Under the pieces are notes generated by a model, which saw only the letters and a list, made by a program, of their open reading frames with translations, ran no database searches and had not been told where the DNA came from. From contig JAPOWR010000001.1 of the NCBI GenBank assembly GCA_026707545.1, positions 2,819,778 through 2,883,777 of the forward strand: 64,000 bases of DNA, written 5' to 3'. Positions 44,212 to 52,954 of the stretch are shown piece after piece; position 1 is the stretch's first letter, and each line of letters starts with the position of its first letter. Position numbers and translations under genes: made by a program. Source of the stretch: Acidobacteriota bacterium. GTDB taxonomy: Bacteria; Acidobacteriota; Thermoanaerobaculia; Multivoradales; Multivoraceae.

Positions 44212-45132
44212 CTAGCCGCGGAGTTGCCGCGCCAGGGCGGCGGCTTCGTCCAGTAGCGTCTGCATACCGCCGTTGTCGAGCCAGTCGAGGCGAAACGACC
44301 GGTAGCTCGCCTCCGCCCGAACAGCATTCCGCCGGGCCAACTCGACTACTCCGCAGTCCTTCGCCGACGATTCGCCGTCAACAGGAATTTCTTCCCGCCA
44401 GGCGCTTAGTAGATCGGCGAGGACGTTCGCGTCGTTCAGAGTACCGAGCACGTCCTGGAGCTGCTTGCAACGATCGACCAGGGTGCCCGCGAGTTCGATC
44501 TCCGCTCTCACGGGTTCGACGAGGTAGCGGAGACGCTTGCCGGCGATGCGCACCCTGTGAGGCCCACGCTTCCGATCGTCGCCCAAGCCGTCGACGCAAG
44601 TCTTCAGCCTGTGAGCGACCCGATCCACCCTCTCGGCCAGCGCCTCCCCGTACGGCGCGCCCACGCCCGCCGCCGACGCACCGTAGCCCACGCGCGACTC
44701 GAAGCCGTCAGCCCACTCGGTGAACTCGGCACAGACGATCTCGTTCGAGTCGCCTGAACCCGCCTGGCTTGCCGACCGAAGTCGCGCCTCGACCCACTCG
44801 CTGCCGGGCCGGTGCTCCGGCTCCAGCGCCTCGACCTGGTTCTCCAACCACTCGATGGCCACTTCGGTATCGCGACCGCTGCCGGTCCGTTTCTGGAACC
44901 CGGCGAGCGTCCGCCGGTCCCGCTTCTTCACCACACCACGCAGCAGTCCCTTCCAGGCGCTCAAGGTGCTCCGCAGCCGCCGGATCGCGACCCTGAAGTC
45001 GTGGAGGCCCTCGGCGTCTTCCGGGTCGAGGCAGCGCGGCCCGGCCTCGCGCGCCTGCGAGAGAAGATGGAGCACGATCAGACGCACCGCCTCCTCCGCG
45101 TCCCGCCGCAGCAGATCGGCCGGAAGAGGCAT
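44212..45132 (-). CDS. CHAD domain protein
   Basis: A 306-residue helical protein. CHAD signatures: LHDFRVAIRRLRSTLSAWKGLL and HRVRIAGKRLRYLVEPVR, histidine/arginine-rich helices that bind polyphosphate. No N-terminal CYTH triphosphatase. ATG 45132 is used because a longer frame would run into the divergent tryptophanase-like gene; the two starts are 22 bases apart. Intracellular polyphosphate-granule association is expected from the family. Confidence 0.87.
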   Translation of the reverse strand: MPLPADLLRRDAEEAVRLIVLHLLSQAREAGPRCLDPEDAEGLHDFRVAIRRLRSTLSAWKGLLRGVVKKRDRRTLAGFQKRTGSGRDTEVAIEWLENQVEALEPEHRPGSEWVEARLRSASQAGSGDSNEIVCAEFTEWADGFESRVGYGASAAGVGAPYGEALAERVDRVAHRLKTCVDGLGDDRKRGPHRVRIAGKRLRYLVEPVRAEIELAGTLVDRCKQLQDVLGTLNDANVLADLLSAWREEIPVDGESSAKDCGVVELARRNAVRAEASYRSFRLDWLDNGGMQTLLDEAAALARQLRG

Positions 45133-45154
45133 TCCGTCAGTATAGGAAGGCGCC

Positions 45155-46504
45155 ATGAAGACGATCATCGAACCCTTCCGGATCAAGGCGGTCGAGCCGA
45201 TCCGGCTCGCCACGCCGGAGCAGCGGGAAGAGGTGCTCCGAAGCGCCGGCTTCAATCTGTTCAAGATCGCGGCGGGGCACGTGCTGATCGATCTTCTGAC
45301 GGACAGCGGCACCGGCGCCATGAGCGCGCAGCAGTGGGCCGCGGTCATGCGTGCGGACGAGAGTTACGCCGGCTCGACCAGCTTCCTCCGCCTGCGCGAG
45401 ACGGTCGGGGACATCATGGGCTTCGAGCGGATGCTGCCGACCCACCAGGGGCGAGCCAGCGAGCGGATTCTCTTCGACCTGATCGGCGGCAGCGGGAAGA
45501 TCGTTCCGAACAACGCCCACTTCGACACCACCCGAGCGAACATCGAACACAGCGGCGCCCGGGCGGTCGACCTCGGCATTCCCGAGGCAACCGATCCAAC
45601 GAACCGTCACCCGTTCAAGGGAAACCTCGATCTGGACCGGCTGGAGTCGCTGCTTGCGGCCGAGGGTTCGAGCGTACCCGTCGTCATGTGCACGGTGACG
45701 AGCAACACGAGCGGCGGCCAGCCGGTGAGCCTGGAGAATCTCCGCGCGACGCGGGACCTGTGCGACCGGCACGGTGTGCCGCTGTTCCTGGATGCCTGCC
45801 GGTTCGCCGAGAACGCCTGGTTCATCAAGGAGCGGGAGGCCGGACAGCAGGAGCGTTCCGCACGCGACATCGCGCGCGAGATGTTCGACCTCGCCGACGG
45901 CGCCACGATCAGCGCCAAGAAGGACGGGATCGTCAACATCGGGGGGCTACTGCTCCTGCGTGACCAGGAGCTGTTCCGCCGCGCCAGCGACCTGACGATC
46001 CTGACAGAGGGGTACGTGACGTACGGGGGCCTCGCCGGCCGCGATCTCGAGGCGATGGCGCAGGGGTTCCGGGAGGTGCTCGACGAGGACTATCTCCGCT
46101 ACCGGATCCGCAGCACGACGTACGTCGGCGAGAAGCTGCTGGAGGCCGGCATCCAGATCGTCGAGCCGCCGGGGGGACACGCGATCTACATCGACGCCTG
46201 CCGGTTCTGCCCGCACCTGTCCCGGGAGCAGCTTCCCGGCCAGGCGCTCGTGGTCGCTCTCTACCGGCATGCCGGCATTCGCACCTGCGAGGTGGGCACC
46301 GTCATGTTCGGCGCGCGGCAACAGCCGCCGCTCGACCTGGTCCGGCTGGCCGTGCCGCGGCGGGTCTACACGCAATCCCACATGGACTACGTCGTGGAGG
46401 CTCTGGTCGAGTTGTACGCGCAGCGCGAGCGCATTCGCGGTCTCCGGATCGTGGGCGCTCCGGAAGCGCTGCCGCACTTCTCGGCGCGCTTCGAGGAGGT
46501 GTAG
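45155..46504 (+). CDS. Tryptophanase / tyrosine phenol-lyase family beta-eliminating lyase
   Basis: A 449-residue PLP enzyme close in plan to tryptophanase: EPFRIKAVEPIRLATPEQREE, IDLLTDSGTGAMS, MLPTHQGRASERI, FFDTT-type segment, TSNTSGGQPVSLENL, and the PLP lysine in ISAKKDGIVN near residue 253-259; the C-terminus RVYTQSHMDYVVEALVEL is also typical. It splits tryptophan or tyrosine (or a related beta-substituted alanine) to pyruvate and ammonia; the sequence alone does not settle indole versus phenol release. Confidence 0.88.
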   Translation: MKTIIEPFRIKAVEPIRLATPEQREEVLRSAGFNLFKIAAGHVLIDLLTDSGTGAMSAQQWAAVMRADESYAGSTSFLRLRETVGDIMGFERMLPTHQGRASERILFDLIGGSGKIVPNNAHFDTTRANIEHSGARAVDLGIPEATDPTNRHPFKGNLDLDRLESLLAAEGSSVPVVMCTVTSNTSGGQPVSLENLRATRDLCDRHGVPLFLDACRFAENAWFIKEREAGQQERSARDIAREMFDLADGATISAKKDGIVNIGGLLLLRDQELFRRASDLTILTEGYVTYGGLAGRDLEAMAQGFREVLDEDYLRYRIRSTTYVGEKLLEAGIQIVEPPGGHAIYIDACRFCPHLSREQLPGQALVVALYRHAGIRTCEVGTVMFGARQQPPLDLVRLAVPRRVYTQSHMDYVVEALVELYAQRERIRGLRIVGAPEALPHFSARFEEV

Positions 46505-46559
46505 CTAGCACCGGACTGGAAGCAGCTCGTGCTCGCCGCTACGCGGCATCGCGCTTGAT

Positions 46560-46717
46560 GCGGACCAGAAGGTCCGCGCACCCAGAGAACGGGCGCCGTG
46601 TTCTGCGAAGCGCTCTGCTGCAGTTGGGATGCGCCCGCAGCGGCGTCATGTCATCCGAATGTAGAGAAGTCCGCCAAAGCGGGGCGGCTCTCTGGGTGCG
46701 CGGACCTTCTGGTCCGC
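46560..46717. repeat. Interspersed palindromic repeat, copies 2 and 3 (inverted pair)
   Basis: Core palindromes with the adjoining GCACCCAGAGA at 46560-46588 (plus orientation) and 46689-46717 (minus orientation), 100 bases apart and facing each other. The 60 bases around the first are nearly the same as copy 1. They lie in the convergent gap between the tryptophanase-like gene and the symporter. Confidence 0.8.
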
Positions 46718-46744
46718 TGCCGCCGAAGGTGGCCAGGAACACGC

Positions 46745-46761
46745 GCCGGCCGCAGGCCGGC
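46745..46761. terminator. GC hairpin downstream of the symporter gene
   Basis: Arms GCCGGC and GCCGGC (self-complementary) around CGCAG, 16 bases past the symporter stop. No U-tract on the minus strand, so the terminator call is weak. Confidence 0.3.
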
Positions 46762-46776
46762 ACCTTTCGGCCAGGC

Positions 46777-48537
46777 CTATCCGGTCGTGCGCGGCAGGAT
46801 GCGGAACAGGCCGTACCCCGCCGCTAGCGCGGCGCTGCCGAGGGCGGCCGCGGCACCGAAACGCCCGTAGAGCGCCATGCCGGTCCCGAACAGGGCCGCA
46901 TACACGGCGGCGCAGCCGAGCATCCAGGCGAGCAGCGCCGCGGTGGCGCTGCCGGGTTCGTCCGCCTGGGTCGCGACGACCCTCCGCCAGCCCCGAGCGA
47001 ACGGGCGGACGCGGTCGTAGAACGACTGCAGGATCGCTGTCTCCGTCGGCCGGGTAGCCATCGTCACGCCGAACCAGACCGCGGTGGTGAGCCCGACGCC
47101 GAGGAGGAGCTGCGCGGCCGTCGAGGGCAGCACGAGCCCCAACCCCTCGTGGACGAACTGGAACCACACGGCGACCGCGAAGGAGACGACCATCGCCGAG
47201 ATCTCCGACCAGGCATTGATCCGCCACCAGAACCAGCGCAGCAGGAAGATCAGCCCGGTGCCGGCACCGATCTGGAGCAGGATCTGGAACGCTTGCATCG
47301 CGTTCTCAAGCCAGAGCGCGACCACCGCCGCCAGCGCCACGAGAGCGATCGTGGAAAGCCGCGCGACTAGGACGTAGTGCGACTCGCCCCGGCCCGGCCG
47401 GACGAAGCGCCGGTACACGTCGTCGACGATGTAGGAGGCGCCCCAGTTGAGATGCGTCGAGATCGTCGACATCAGCGCCGCGGCCAGCGACGCGACGACG
47501 AGGCCGAGCAGGCCGTGCGGCAGGAAGACCAGCATCGCCGGGTAGGCGAGGTCGTGCCGGATGATCGACGGGTCGAGATGGGGGAAGGCCTGGGCGATCG
47601 AGTCCAGGGTCGGGTAGACGACCAGCGAGGCCAGCGCGACCAGGATCCACGGCCAGGGCCGCAGCGCGTAGTGGGCAATGTTGAACCACAGGGTCGCGCC
47701 CATCGAGTCCCGCTCGCTGCGCGCCGCGAGCATGCGCTGGGCCGCGTAGCCGCCGCCGCCCGGTTCGGCGCCCGGGTACCAGGTGGACCACCACTGGACG
47801 GCGATGGGGATCAGGAAGACGGTGGCGGCGGTCTCCCAGTCCGCGAAGTCGGGCAGCAGGGCCAGACGCACGGCGATGTCGGGGTTCGAGACGAGTCCGG
47901 ATAGACCGCCGACGGCCGGGTGCGCGAGCGCGTACCAGGCCGCGGCCACCGAGCCCGTCATCGCGATGACGAACAACATGAGATCGGTGACGACGACGCC
48001 CCATAGGCCGGAGGTCGCGGAGTAGGCCGCCGTCACCGCCGCTGCGACGAGCACCGTCGTGTACTTGTCGGCGCCGAGCAGCACGCCGCCGATCTTGATG
48101 CCGGCGAGCAGCACCGCCGCCATGATCATCACGTTGAAGAAGACGCCGAGGTACACGGCCCGGAAGCCCCGCAGGAACACCGCCGCCCGCCCCGCGTAAC
48201 GGAGTTCGTAGAACCCGATGTCGGTGAACACGCCCGAGCGCCGCCACAGCTTCGCGTAGAAGAACGTCGTGCACATGCCGGTGATCAGGAACGCCCACCA
48301 CATCCAGTTGCCCGAAACGCCGCCGTTCCGCACCAGGTCGGTCACCAGGTTCGGCGTGTCGGTCGAGAACGTCGTGGCGACCATCGACGTGCCGAGCAGC
48401 CACCAAGGTAGGTTCCGCCCGGCGAGGAAGAACTGGCCGGTCCCAGCGCCGGCGCGTCGGGCGAAGACGAGTCCAACGGCGAGGGCGAGCGCGCCGTAGG
48501 CGGCGAGGACGGTCCAGTCGAGGCCGTTCAGGCGCAT
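46777..48537 (-). CDS. Sodium:solute symporter family transporter
   Basis: A 586-residue SSS-type transporter with about 13-14 membrane helices, beginning LDWTVLAAYGALALAVGLVFARRAG. Family features: NLPWWLLGTSMVATTFSTDTPNLVTDLV, and GLVVASLAAALMSTISTHLNWGASYIVDDVYRRFVRP, the sodium-site serine/threonine segment. ATG 48537 is the family start; longer versions run into the upstream repeat. Substrate not predictable. The gene is bracketed on both sides by copies of the interspersed repeat. Confidence 0.92.
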   Translation of the reverse strand: MRLNGLDWTVLAAYGALALAVGLVFARRAGAGTGQFFLAGRNLPWWLLGTSMVATTFSTDTPNLVTDLVRNGGVSGNWMWWAFLITGMCTTFFYAKLWRRSGVFTDIGFYELRYAGRAAVFLRGFRAVYLGVFFNVMIMAAVLLAGIKIGGVLLGADKYTTVLVAAAVTAAYSATSGLWGVVVTDLMLFVIAMTGSVAAAWYALAHPAVGGLSGLVSNPDIAVRLALLPDFADWETAATVFLIPIAVQWWSTWYPGAEPGGGGYAAQRMLAARSERDSMGATLWFNIAHYALRPWPWILVALASLVVYPTLDSIAQAFPHLDPSIIRHDLAYPAMLVFLPHGLLGLVVASLAAALMSTISTHLNWGASYIVDDVYRRFVRPGRGESHYVLVARLSTIALVALAAVVALWLENAMQAFQILLQIGAGTGLIFLLRWFWWRINAWSEISAMVVSFAVAVWFQFVHEGLGLVLPSTAAQLLLGVGLTTAVWFGVTMATRPTETAILQSFYDRVRPFARGWRRVVATQADEPGSATAALLAWMLGCAAVYAALFGTGMALYGRFGAAAALGSAALAAGYGLFRILPRTTG

Positions 48538-48634
48538 GGCTGGGACGGCTTCGAGCACACAGGCGATGAGGGTGCGGCCGCCGCACTGGTGCAGTACCGG
48601 TTGCAGTAGAGAACCGAGCAAAGGCAACGCCGTA

Positions 48635-48780
48635 TCTCTGGGTGCGCGGACCTTCTGGTCCGCTTGCCGCCGAAGGCGGCTCCAGAATCGCCGCCGGCGA
48701 AGCCGGCGACCGCGTTCTTCGGGCTACGCCGCTCCGCGGCTTCGCCCGAGAGCGGACCAGAAGGTCCGCGCACCCAGAGA
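48635..48780. repeat. 146-bp element with 30-bp perfect inverted ends (repeat copies 4 and 5)
   Basis: The first 30 bases (48635-48664) and the last 30 (48751-48780) are exact reverse complements; both are the family core plus CACCCAGAGA, with the CACCCAGAGA tail outermost. The interior has further small GC hairpins (for example GCCGCC-gaa-GGCGGC at 48666-48680). No open frame, and no clear target-site duplication. It looks like a paired REP-type unit or a miniature inverted-repeat element. Confidence 0.85.
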
Positions 48781-48835
48781 CAAGTCGTCACTTCGATCGA
48801 GTTGCCGTGCTGCAACCCAGCGGACCCGGGAGCCG

Positions 48836-49786
48836 TCAAGCGGGTCTCCGAGACGATCGTTCGCCGAACCACTCGCTCAGGTCATCCGGGTAGTCCCCGG
48901 CCGCCACGGCTTCACTGAGCGTCGAAGCGACCGGAGGCAGGTCGCCGGGGTAGGTCAGTCCAGCAGTGTTCTGCGTCATCCGCAGGAGCCTGACGCGTGC
49001 GGAGCCTTGACCGATCAGGTGTCCGACCGTCTCGCTGAGCAGGAACTCGTCTTGCAGCGGATCGTCGAGGCCGGCATGGAAATCGGTGAATGCCGCTTCG
49101 AGGAGTCCGAAGATCGAGGGCTGGAAGGCCCAGAGGTTCATCGAGCAGAGCGTGTCCGGGGGCAACTTGCGAGCCTCACCCCCGCCGTCGCGGCCGATGA
49201 GCCCCGCATCCGTCTCCCGCACGTCGTAAACCTCGTCGATCCCTTCCAGCGTCGAGTCGGCACAGGCGGCCAGAATGCCCCGGTTGACGCCGCTGGTGCG
49301 GGAGACGCCGGTCCGGTGGAGTTCGTACGCCGCGAGGAAGTGTGAGTCGTCGCCGCTGTCCAGCAGGCCAGCGACACGCCGGCCAAACGACTCGATCGCC
49401 CGGGGGCCGTAGAAGTCGTCCGCGTTGACGACCAGGAACGGCTCCTCCACCTTCTTCCGCAACGCGAGGACGGCGTGGCCGGTGCCCCATGGCTTGGCTC
49501 TGCCGCCCGGCGGCGCCGCACCGCCCGGCAGATCGTCGAGGTCTTGGATCACAGAGTCGACGGGAACCGCCCCGCCGGCCCGTTCGGCCGCCCGGCTCAT
49601 GAGCTGGTCGTTCCAGTCCGCCGACGTGACGAACACGATTTTCCGGCAGCCGGCGCGGACCGCGTCGCAGATCGCGTACTCGAACAGCACCTCGCCGCTT
49701 AGCCCGACCGGCTCGAGCGTCTTCGGTCGGCCGAACCTCGCCGAACGGCCGGCAGCGAGAATCGCCAGCGTCAGTCCCTGACTCAA
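48836..49786 (-). CDS. NTP-transferase-like nucleotidyltransferase
   Basis: A 316-residue protein with a sugar-phosphate nucleotidyltransferase N-terminus: TLAILAAGRSARFGRPKTLEPVG (GxG-type nucleotide loop, Lys) and, later, FLVVNADDFYGPRAI (metal-binding Asp). TTG 49786 is taken as start because its TTGA overlaps the TGA of the enolase-superfamily gene and it stands three residues before the conserved loop. Same operon as the enolase-superfamily enzyme, suggesting sugar or sugar-acid activation. Confidence 0.8.
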   Translation of the reverse strand: MSQGLTLAILAAGRSARFGRPKTLEPVGLSGEVLFEYAICDAVRAGCRKIVFVTSADWNDQLMSRAAERAGGAVPVDSVIQDLDDLPGGAAPPGGRAKPWGTGHAVLALRKKVEEPFLVVNADDFYGPRAIESFGRRVAGLLDSGDDSHFLAAYELHRTGVSRTSGVNRGILAACADSTLEGIDEVYDVRETDAGLIGRDGGGEARKLPPDTLCSMNLWAFQPSIFGLLEAAFTDFHAGLDDPLQDEFLLSETVGHLIGQGSARVRLLRMTQNTAGLTYPGDLPPVASTLSEAVAAGDYPDDLSEWFGERSSRRPA

Positions 49787-51030
49787 GCGGCTCGATGCCT
49801 CTCGACGACCGCCATGTCGAGCTCGACGCCCAAACCCGGCCCCGTCGGCGGTTCGATGAAGCCGTTCTCGAACTTGATCGGCTCGACGAAGATGTCGCTG
49901 TGCAGGGCGTTCGTGTTGAACTCCTGGATCAGGAAGTTCGGCGAACAGGTGTCGAGCTGGATCGCCGCCGACGCCGCGACCGGGCCGCAGTACATGTGGG
50001 GCGCGATCATCGCGTAGCGAGTCTCGGCCATGCCGGCGATCTTCTTCGCCACCAGGAGTCCGCCGCACTGGCCGACGTCGAGCTGGATGATCTGGGCCGC
50101 CTGCTTCTCCAGTACCTCCGCGAACTCGAACATGTTGACCAGTCGCTCGCCGGTCGCGATCGGGATGCTGGTGTGGGCGGCCACGCGGGCCATCTCGTCG
50201 ACGTTCTCGGGCGGCACCGGCTCCTCGAAGAAGAACGGATCGAACTCCTCGAGGATGTCCGCGACCCGCAGCGCCACCGCGGTCGAGAACTGGCCGTGCG
50301 TGCCGATGCCGATCTCCAGTTCGTCGCCGACGGCGTCCCGCATGGCGCGGAAGATCGTCGCCACGTGGCGGATCGTCTTCAGGGAGTAGTCCCGCGGCGG
50401 ACCGGTGATCGGCGAGAACGGGTCGAGCTTGCAGCAGGTGATGCCGCGGTCCACCAGTTCCCGCGCCCGTTCGCCGGCCAGGGCCGGGCTCTCCCAGATG
50501 CCGGAGCTGTTCAGGTACGCGTAGGCGCGGAGCTTGTCGTGGTACCTGCCGCCGAGGAGGTTGTAGACCGGCTGGTTCGTCGCCTTGCCGATCAGGTCCC
50601 AGCACGCCATCTCGATCGCGGAGAACGCGGGCACGCCATACAGCCCGGGGTGGCTGTAGTCGTGGAGCGTGGTCTTCATCCGTTGCAAGATCTTCTCGAC
50701 GTCGAACGGGCTCTGGCCGACCACGAAGCGGTCGAAGAGGTCGTTCAGCAGCTCGATCTGCGGCTTCAGGTTCGTCGCGCCGCCGGAGACCCGCTCACCC
50801 AGACCGATCAGGCCTTCGTCCGTCTTGAGCTGAATGAACAGCCACTTCCGGTGCCCGATCGGCGGGTCGATGTTGTCGATCAGGATCGTCTCGAGTTCGG
50901 TGATCTTCATGTTCGACGCCTCGGAGTGTTGAACCAACGCCGCGGTCGCCTGCCGCGCCGCGGTCAGGCCGGCGCTCATGCTGGCCGCCGCGATTCCGGC
51001 GCTGGAAAGGAAGCCGCGTCTGGTGATCAT
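49783..51030 (-). CDS. Enolase-superfamily (mandelate racemase/galactonate dehydratase-like) protein with Tat signal
   Basis: A 415-residue enzyme. The N-terminus ITRRGFLSSAGIAAASMSAGLTAARQ is a twin-arginine signal, so it is exported folded. Family residues: CCKLDPFSP (Lys-x-Asp), EIGIGTHGQFSTA (HG), FFFEEPVPPENVDEMARV (Glu metal ligand), IPIATGERLVN (Glu), QLDVGQCGGLLVAKKIAGMAE and IAPHMYCGPVA (general base His). Probably a sugar-acid dehydratase or racemase. Secreted members of this superfamily are unusual. ATG 51030 fits the signal. Confidence 0.86.
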   Translation of the reverse strand: MITRRGFLSSAGIAAASMSAGLTAARQATAALVQHSEASNMKITELETILIDNIDPPIGHRKWLFIQLKTDEGLIGLGERVSGGATNLKPQIELLNDLFDRFVVGQSPFDVEKILQRMKTTLHDYSHPGLYGVPAFSAIEMACWDLIGKATNQPVYNLLGGRYHDKLRAYAYLNSSGIWESPALAGERARELVDRGITCCKLDPFSPITGPPRDYSLKTIRHVATIFRAMRDAVGDELEIGIGTHGQFSTAVALRVADILEEFDPFFFEEPVPPENVDEMARVAAHTSIPIATGERLVNMFEFAEVLEKQAAQIIQLDVGQCGGLLVAKKIAGMAETRYAMIAPHMYCGPVAASAAIQLDTCSPNFLIQEFNTNALHSDIFVEPIKFENGFIEPPTGPGLGVELDMAVVERHRAA

Positions 51031-51114
51031 TGCAGGCAGTCCGACTCTACGCACAGCGCCGGATGCCGGCGGGGTCGCCGACGCACCCAGTGGCGGACCA
51101 AGCTGTGGTCGGCT

Positions 51115-52494
51115 CTAGGTCTCGACCTTGCTCATCAGCCGCGCGTCGGTCACCGGGAAGTGGCAGAGCGTTTCGTCGCAGGCCTGGTAGTCGACCAGGA
51201 GCGTCGCCACGTTGCCATGGCCCTCTAGCGGCACCTCGACGCGGAAGTCGCCGTGCATCCGGCCCTGGCCGTCCACCTTGGGCAGCACGGGGTCGCCGGC
51301 GACCTGGAGGCCGAAGCCGGCCGGGGCACGGACGCCGAACTTGAACTCCGCGTCGGAACCGGGGGCGTAGATCCAGAACCCCGGTTCGAGCTTGAAGTCG
51401 AGGACGGCCACCGTGGTCTCGCCGTCGGTGGTCGTCGACATGGTCACTTCGACCGCCGGACTCACGGTGACGGAGAGATTCTCCAGTTCGTCTCCGTCGA
51501 CTGCGAACCGGGAGGAGCCTCGCACGTCCGGTGCTCCGGGCCCGCCAGCCGGCCGAAAGCGGTAGCCGCCCCAGTCGGAGGCGAACAGCGAGTCGCCGGT
51601 CTCGTCGAGCCAGCCCTGCCAGTCGTCGGCGGAGTCATGCCTCAGGCCGGTGTAGCGGGTGAGCAAGCGCTGCGCGCGCTCGGGCTCGACCCCTTCGCGC
51701 AGGTCGGCCACGGCGCGTTCCAGCAATGCCGGGTCGTTGTTCGCGATCCCCAGCGCCCTGGCCTCCTCGTCGATCCGGTAGCGGCCGTCGAGCCGGAAGT
51801 AGGCCTTGCCGCCGTACTCGCTGCCGATGCGGGCGCCGTCCCAGTAGAGGTACGGCTCGTTCTCCGCGTACCAGGCCTGACGCTCTTCGCGGTCGCCGCG
51901 CGCCGCTTCGGGAACCGCGTCGCCGAAGCTGAACGCGAGGCTCCGGTCCTGGGCCTCCTTCACCTTCTCCGGCGTGTCGTAGAACTCCTTCATGTCGTCG
52001 GCCTCGTACACGTCGCGGAGCGCAAGGGTTGTTGCCAGCCCCTCGCGGGGACGGGCCTCACGAGTCGTCAGGATCGGATGGTCCCTGAAGCCGTGGATGT
52101 AGTGGACGGCGTTGATCAGCAGCCGCTGGCCGGTTTCGGTCATCTCGTCCACGGTGCCGTAGAAGCCCCACTGCAGCAGCCGTCCCTGGCGGCCGATCGC
52201 GAAGTAGTCCGGGCCCTTCAGGTGCATGCCACCGGCGATCCACTCCGTGTCCGGCGAATCGAGGAAGCCGTCACCGGTCGTCACCACGCCCGGCTCGCCG
52301 TTGTCCGGACGGGAGCCGACCGGCAGGTTCAGGGTGTCCCATTCCTTCTTGAGAACCTTGACCGTGGTCATCGCGTCCGGGACGTCCTCCATCAACTCGT
52401 AGTACTTGTACTTCGGCGGGGTCGGCACCTCCTCGAGCTCCAGCTCGATCGGCAGAGGTCCCTGGAAGATCGGATGGGTCGGGGACTGTGGCAC
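51115..52494 (-). CDS. C-terminal part of a ThuA-like/DsbD-like protein, after an in-frame TGA
   Basis: The 459 residues from GTG 52494 continue in the same frame as the lipoprotein at 52519-52905; only one TGA separates them. The first ~170 residues (THPIFQGPLPIELELEE, DSPDTEWIAGGMHLKGPDYFAIG, GRLLQWGFYGTVDEMTETGQRLLINAVHYIHGF) look like the second half of a ThuA/GATase-like domain. The middle is unrecognised, and the C-terminus (VDYQACDETLCHFPV) resembles the DsbD alpha-domain with its paired cysteines. A CAGGG before GTG 52494 could allow independent initiation. Full read-through would give a 596-residue lipoprotein. It is either the distal part of a selenoprotein, a nonsense-split gene, or a true second gene. 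Confidence 0.7.
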   Translation of the reverse strand: MPQSPTHPIFQGPLPIELELEEVPTPPKYKYYELMEDVPDAMTTVKVLKKEWDTLNLPVGSRPDNGEPGVVTTGDGFLDSPDTEWIAGGMHLKGPDYFAIGRQGRLLQWGFYGTVDEMTETGQRLLINAVHYIHGFRDHPILTTREARPREGLATTLALRDVYEADDMKEFYDTPEKVKEAQDRSLAFSFGDAVPEAARGDREERQAWYAENEPYLYWDGARIGSEYGGKAYFRLDGRYRIDEEARALGIANNDPALLERAVADLREGVEPERAQRLLTRYTGLRHDSADDWQGWLDETGDSLFASDWGGYRFRPAGGPGAPDVRGSSRFAVDGDELENLSVTVSPAVEVTMSTTTDGETTVAVLDFKLEPGFWIYAPGSDAEFKFGVRAPAGFGLQVAGDPVLPKVDGQGRMHGDFRVEVPLEGHGNVATLLVDYQACDETLCHFPVTDARLMSKVET

Positions 52495-52521
52495 GACAGC
52501 CCTGGAGTACAGGCACAGTCA
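52482..52521 (-). other. In-frame TGA with downstream hairpin, candidate Sec codon and SECIS
   Basis: TGA at 52519-52521 interrupts one reading frame. After 16 bases the minus strand has GGG-CUGU, loop CGUGCC, ACAG, a bulged U, then CCC (52482-52502): a seven-base-pair stem with one bulged U. Position and bulge resemble bacterial SECIS elements, although in E. coli fdhF the bulged U is on the 5' side. The next codons give U-L-C, a U-x-C pair. Alternative pairing of GACUGUG with CACAGUC is possible. Confidence 0.4.
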
Positions 52522-52905
52522 CCCGTATCGCCAGCCGAGCAACAGGTTCAGGTCGTCCGAGATGCGCGCGCCCTGGCCGCCGATCAGGACGGTGGGAATG
52601 GACAGGGTTTCCAGCGTGACTCCCTCCGCTCCCGGGATCGTCTTGATCCGCTCTTCCGACCGGTCCATCGTCTGGCCGTCGACGATCAGGACGTCGGCGT
52701 CGCTGAGGTCGGCGTTCGCCAGGTCGTTGCGGGCGATGCTGCGCACGTCGAAGTGCTCCGCGAGCATCGCGTGGTAGCCGTCCGCGTGGGGGGTGCCGGC
52801 GTCGCCGGCGTACACGACGCGGAGTTGCGGGGCCGGCTCGGCGCAGCCAAGCGCCAGCGCGCCCGCCGCGAGCGCGGCCAGTCCGGACCATTGAGTGAGT
52901 CTCAT
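52519..52905 (-). CDS. N-terminal part of a ThuA-like lipoprotein ending at an in-frame TGA
   Basis: The 128 residues start with a lipoprotein signal (AALAAGALALGCAEP) and continue as a Rossmann-like domain: LRVVYAGDAGTPHADGYHAMLAEHF, DVLIVDGQTMDR, IPTVLIGGQGARISDDLNLLLGWRYG, the first half of a ThuA/GATase1-like fold. It ends abruptly at TGA in a conserved-looking loop, and the frame goes on without another stop for 465 codons. Alone it would be too short for the fold, so it is unlikely to be a complete protein. Confidence 0.7.
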   Translation of the reverse strand: MRLTQWSGLAALAAGALALGCAEPAPQLRVVYAGDAGTPHADGYHAMLAEHFDVRSIARNDLANADLSDADVLIVDGQTMDRSEERIKTIPGAEGVTLETLSIPTVLIGGQGARISDDLNLLLGWRYG

Positions 52906-52954
52906 GTCGATACTCCCCCTTGGGGTTTGCGACGGCAGGCTGGAGCCTCCAACC

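Noticed and set aside
48635..48780. CRISPR-like repeat
   Set aside because: Only inverted, not direct, repeats; no spacers and no cas genes.
52519..52905. Independent small ThuA-like protein
   Set aside because: The fold would be only half complete and the frame continues after one TGA; not treated as an independent complete gene.
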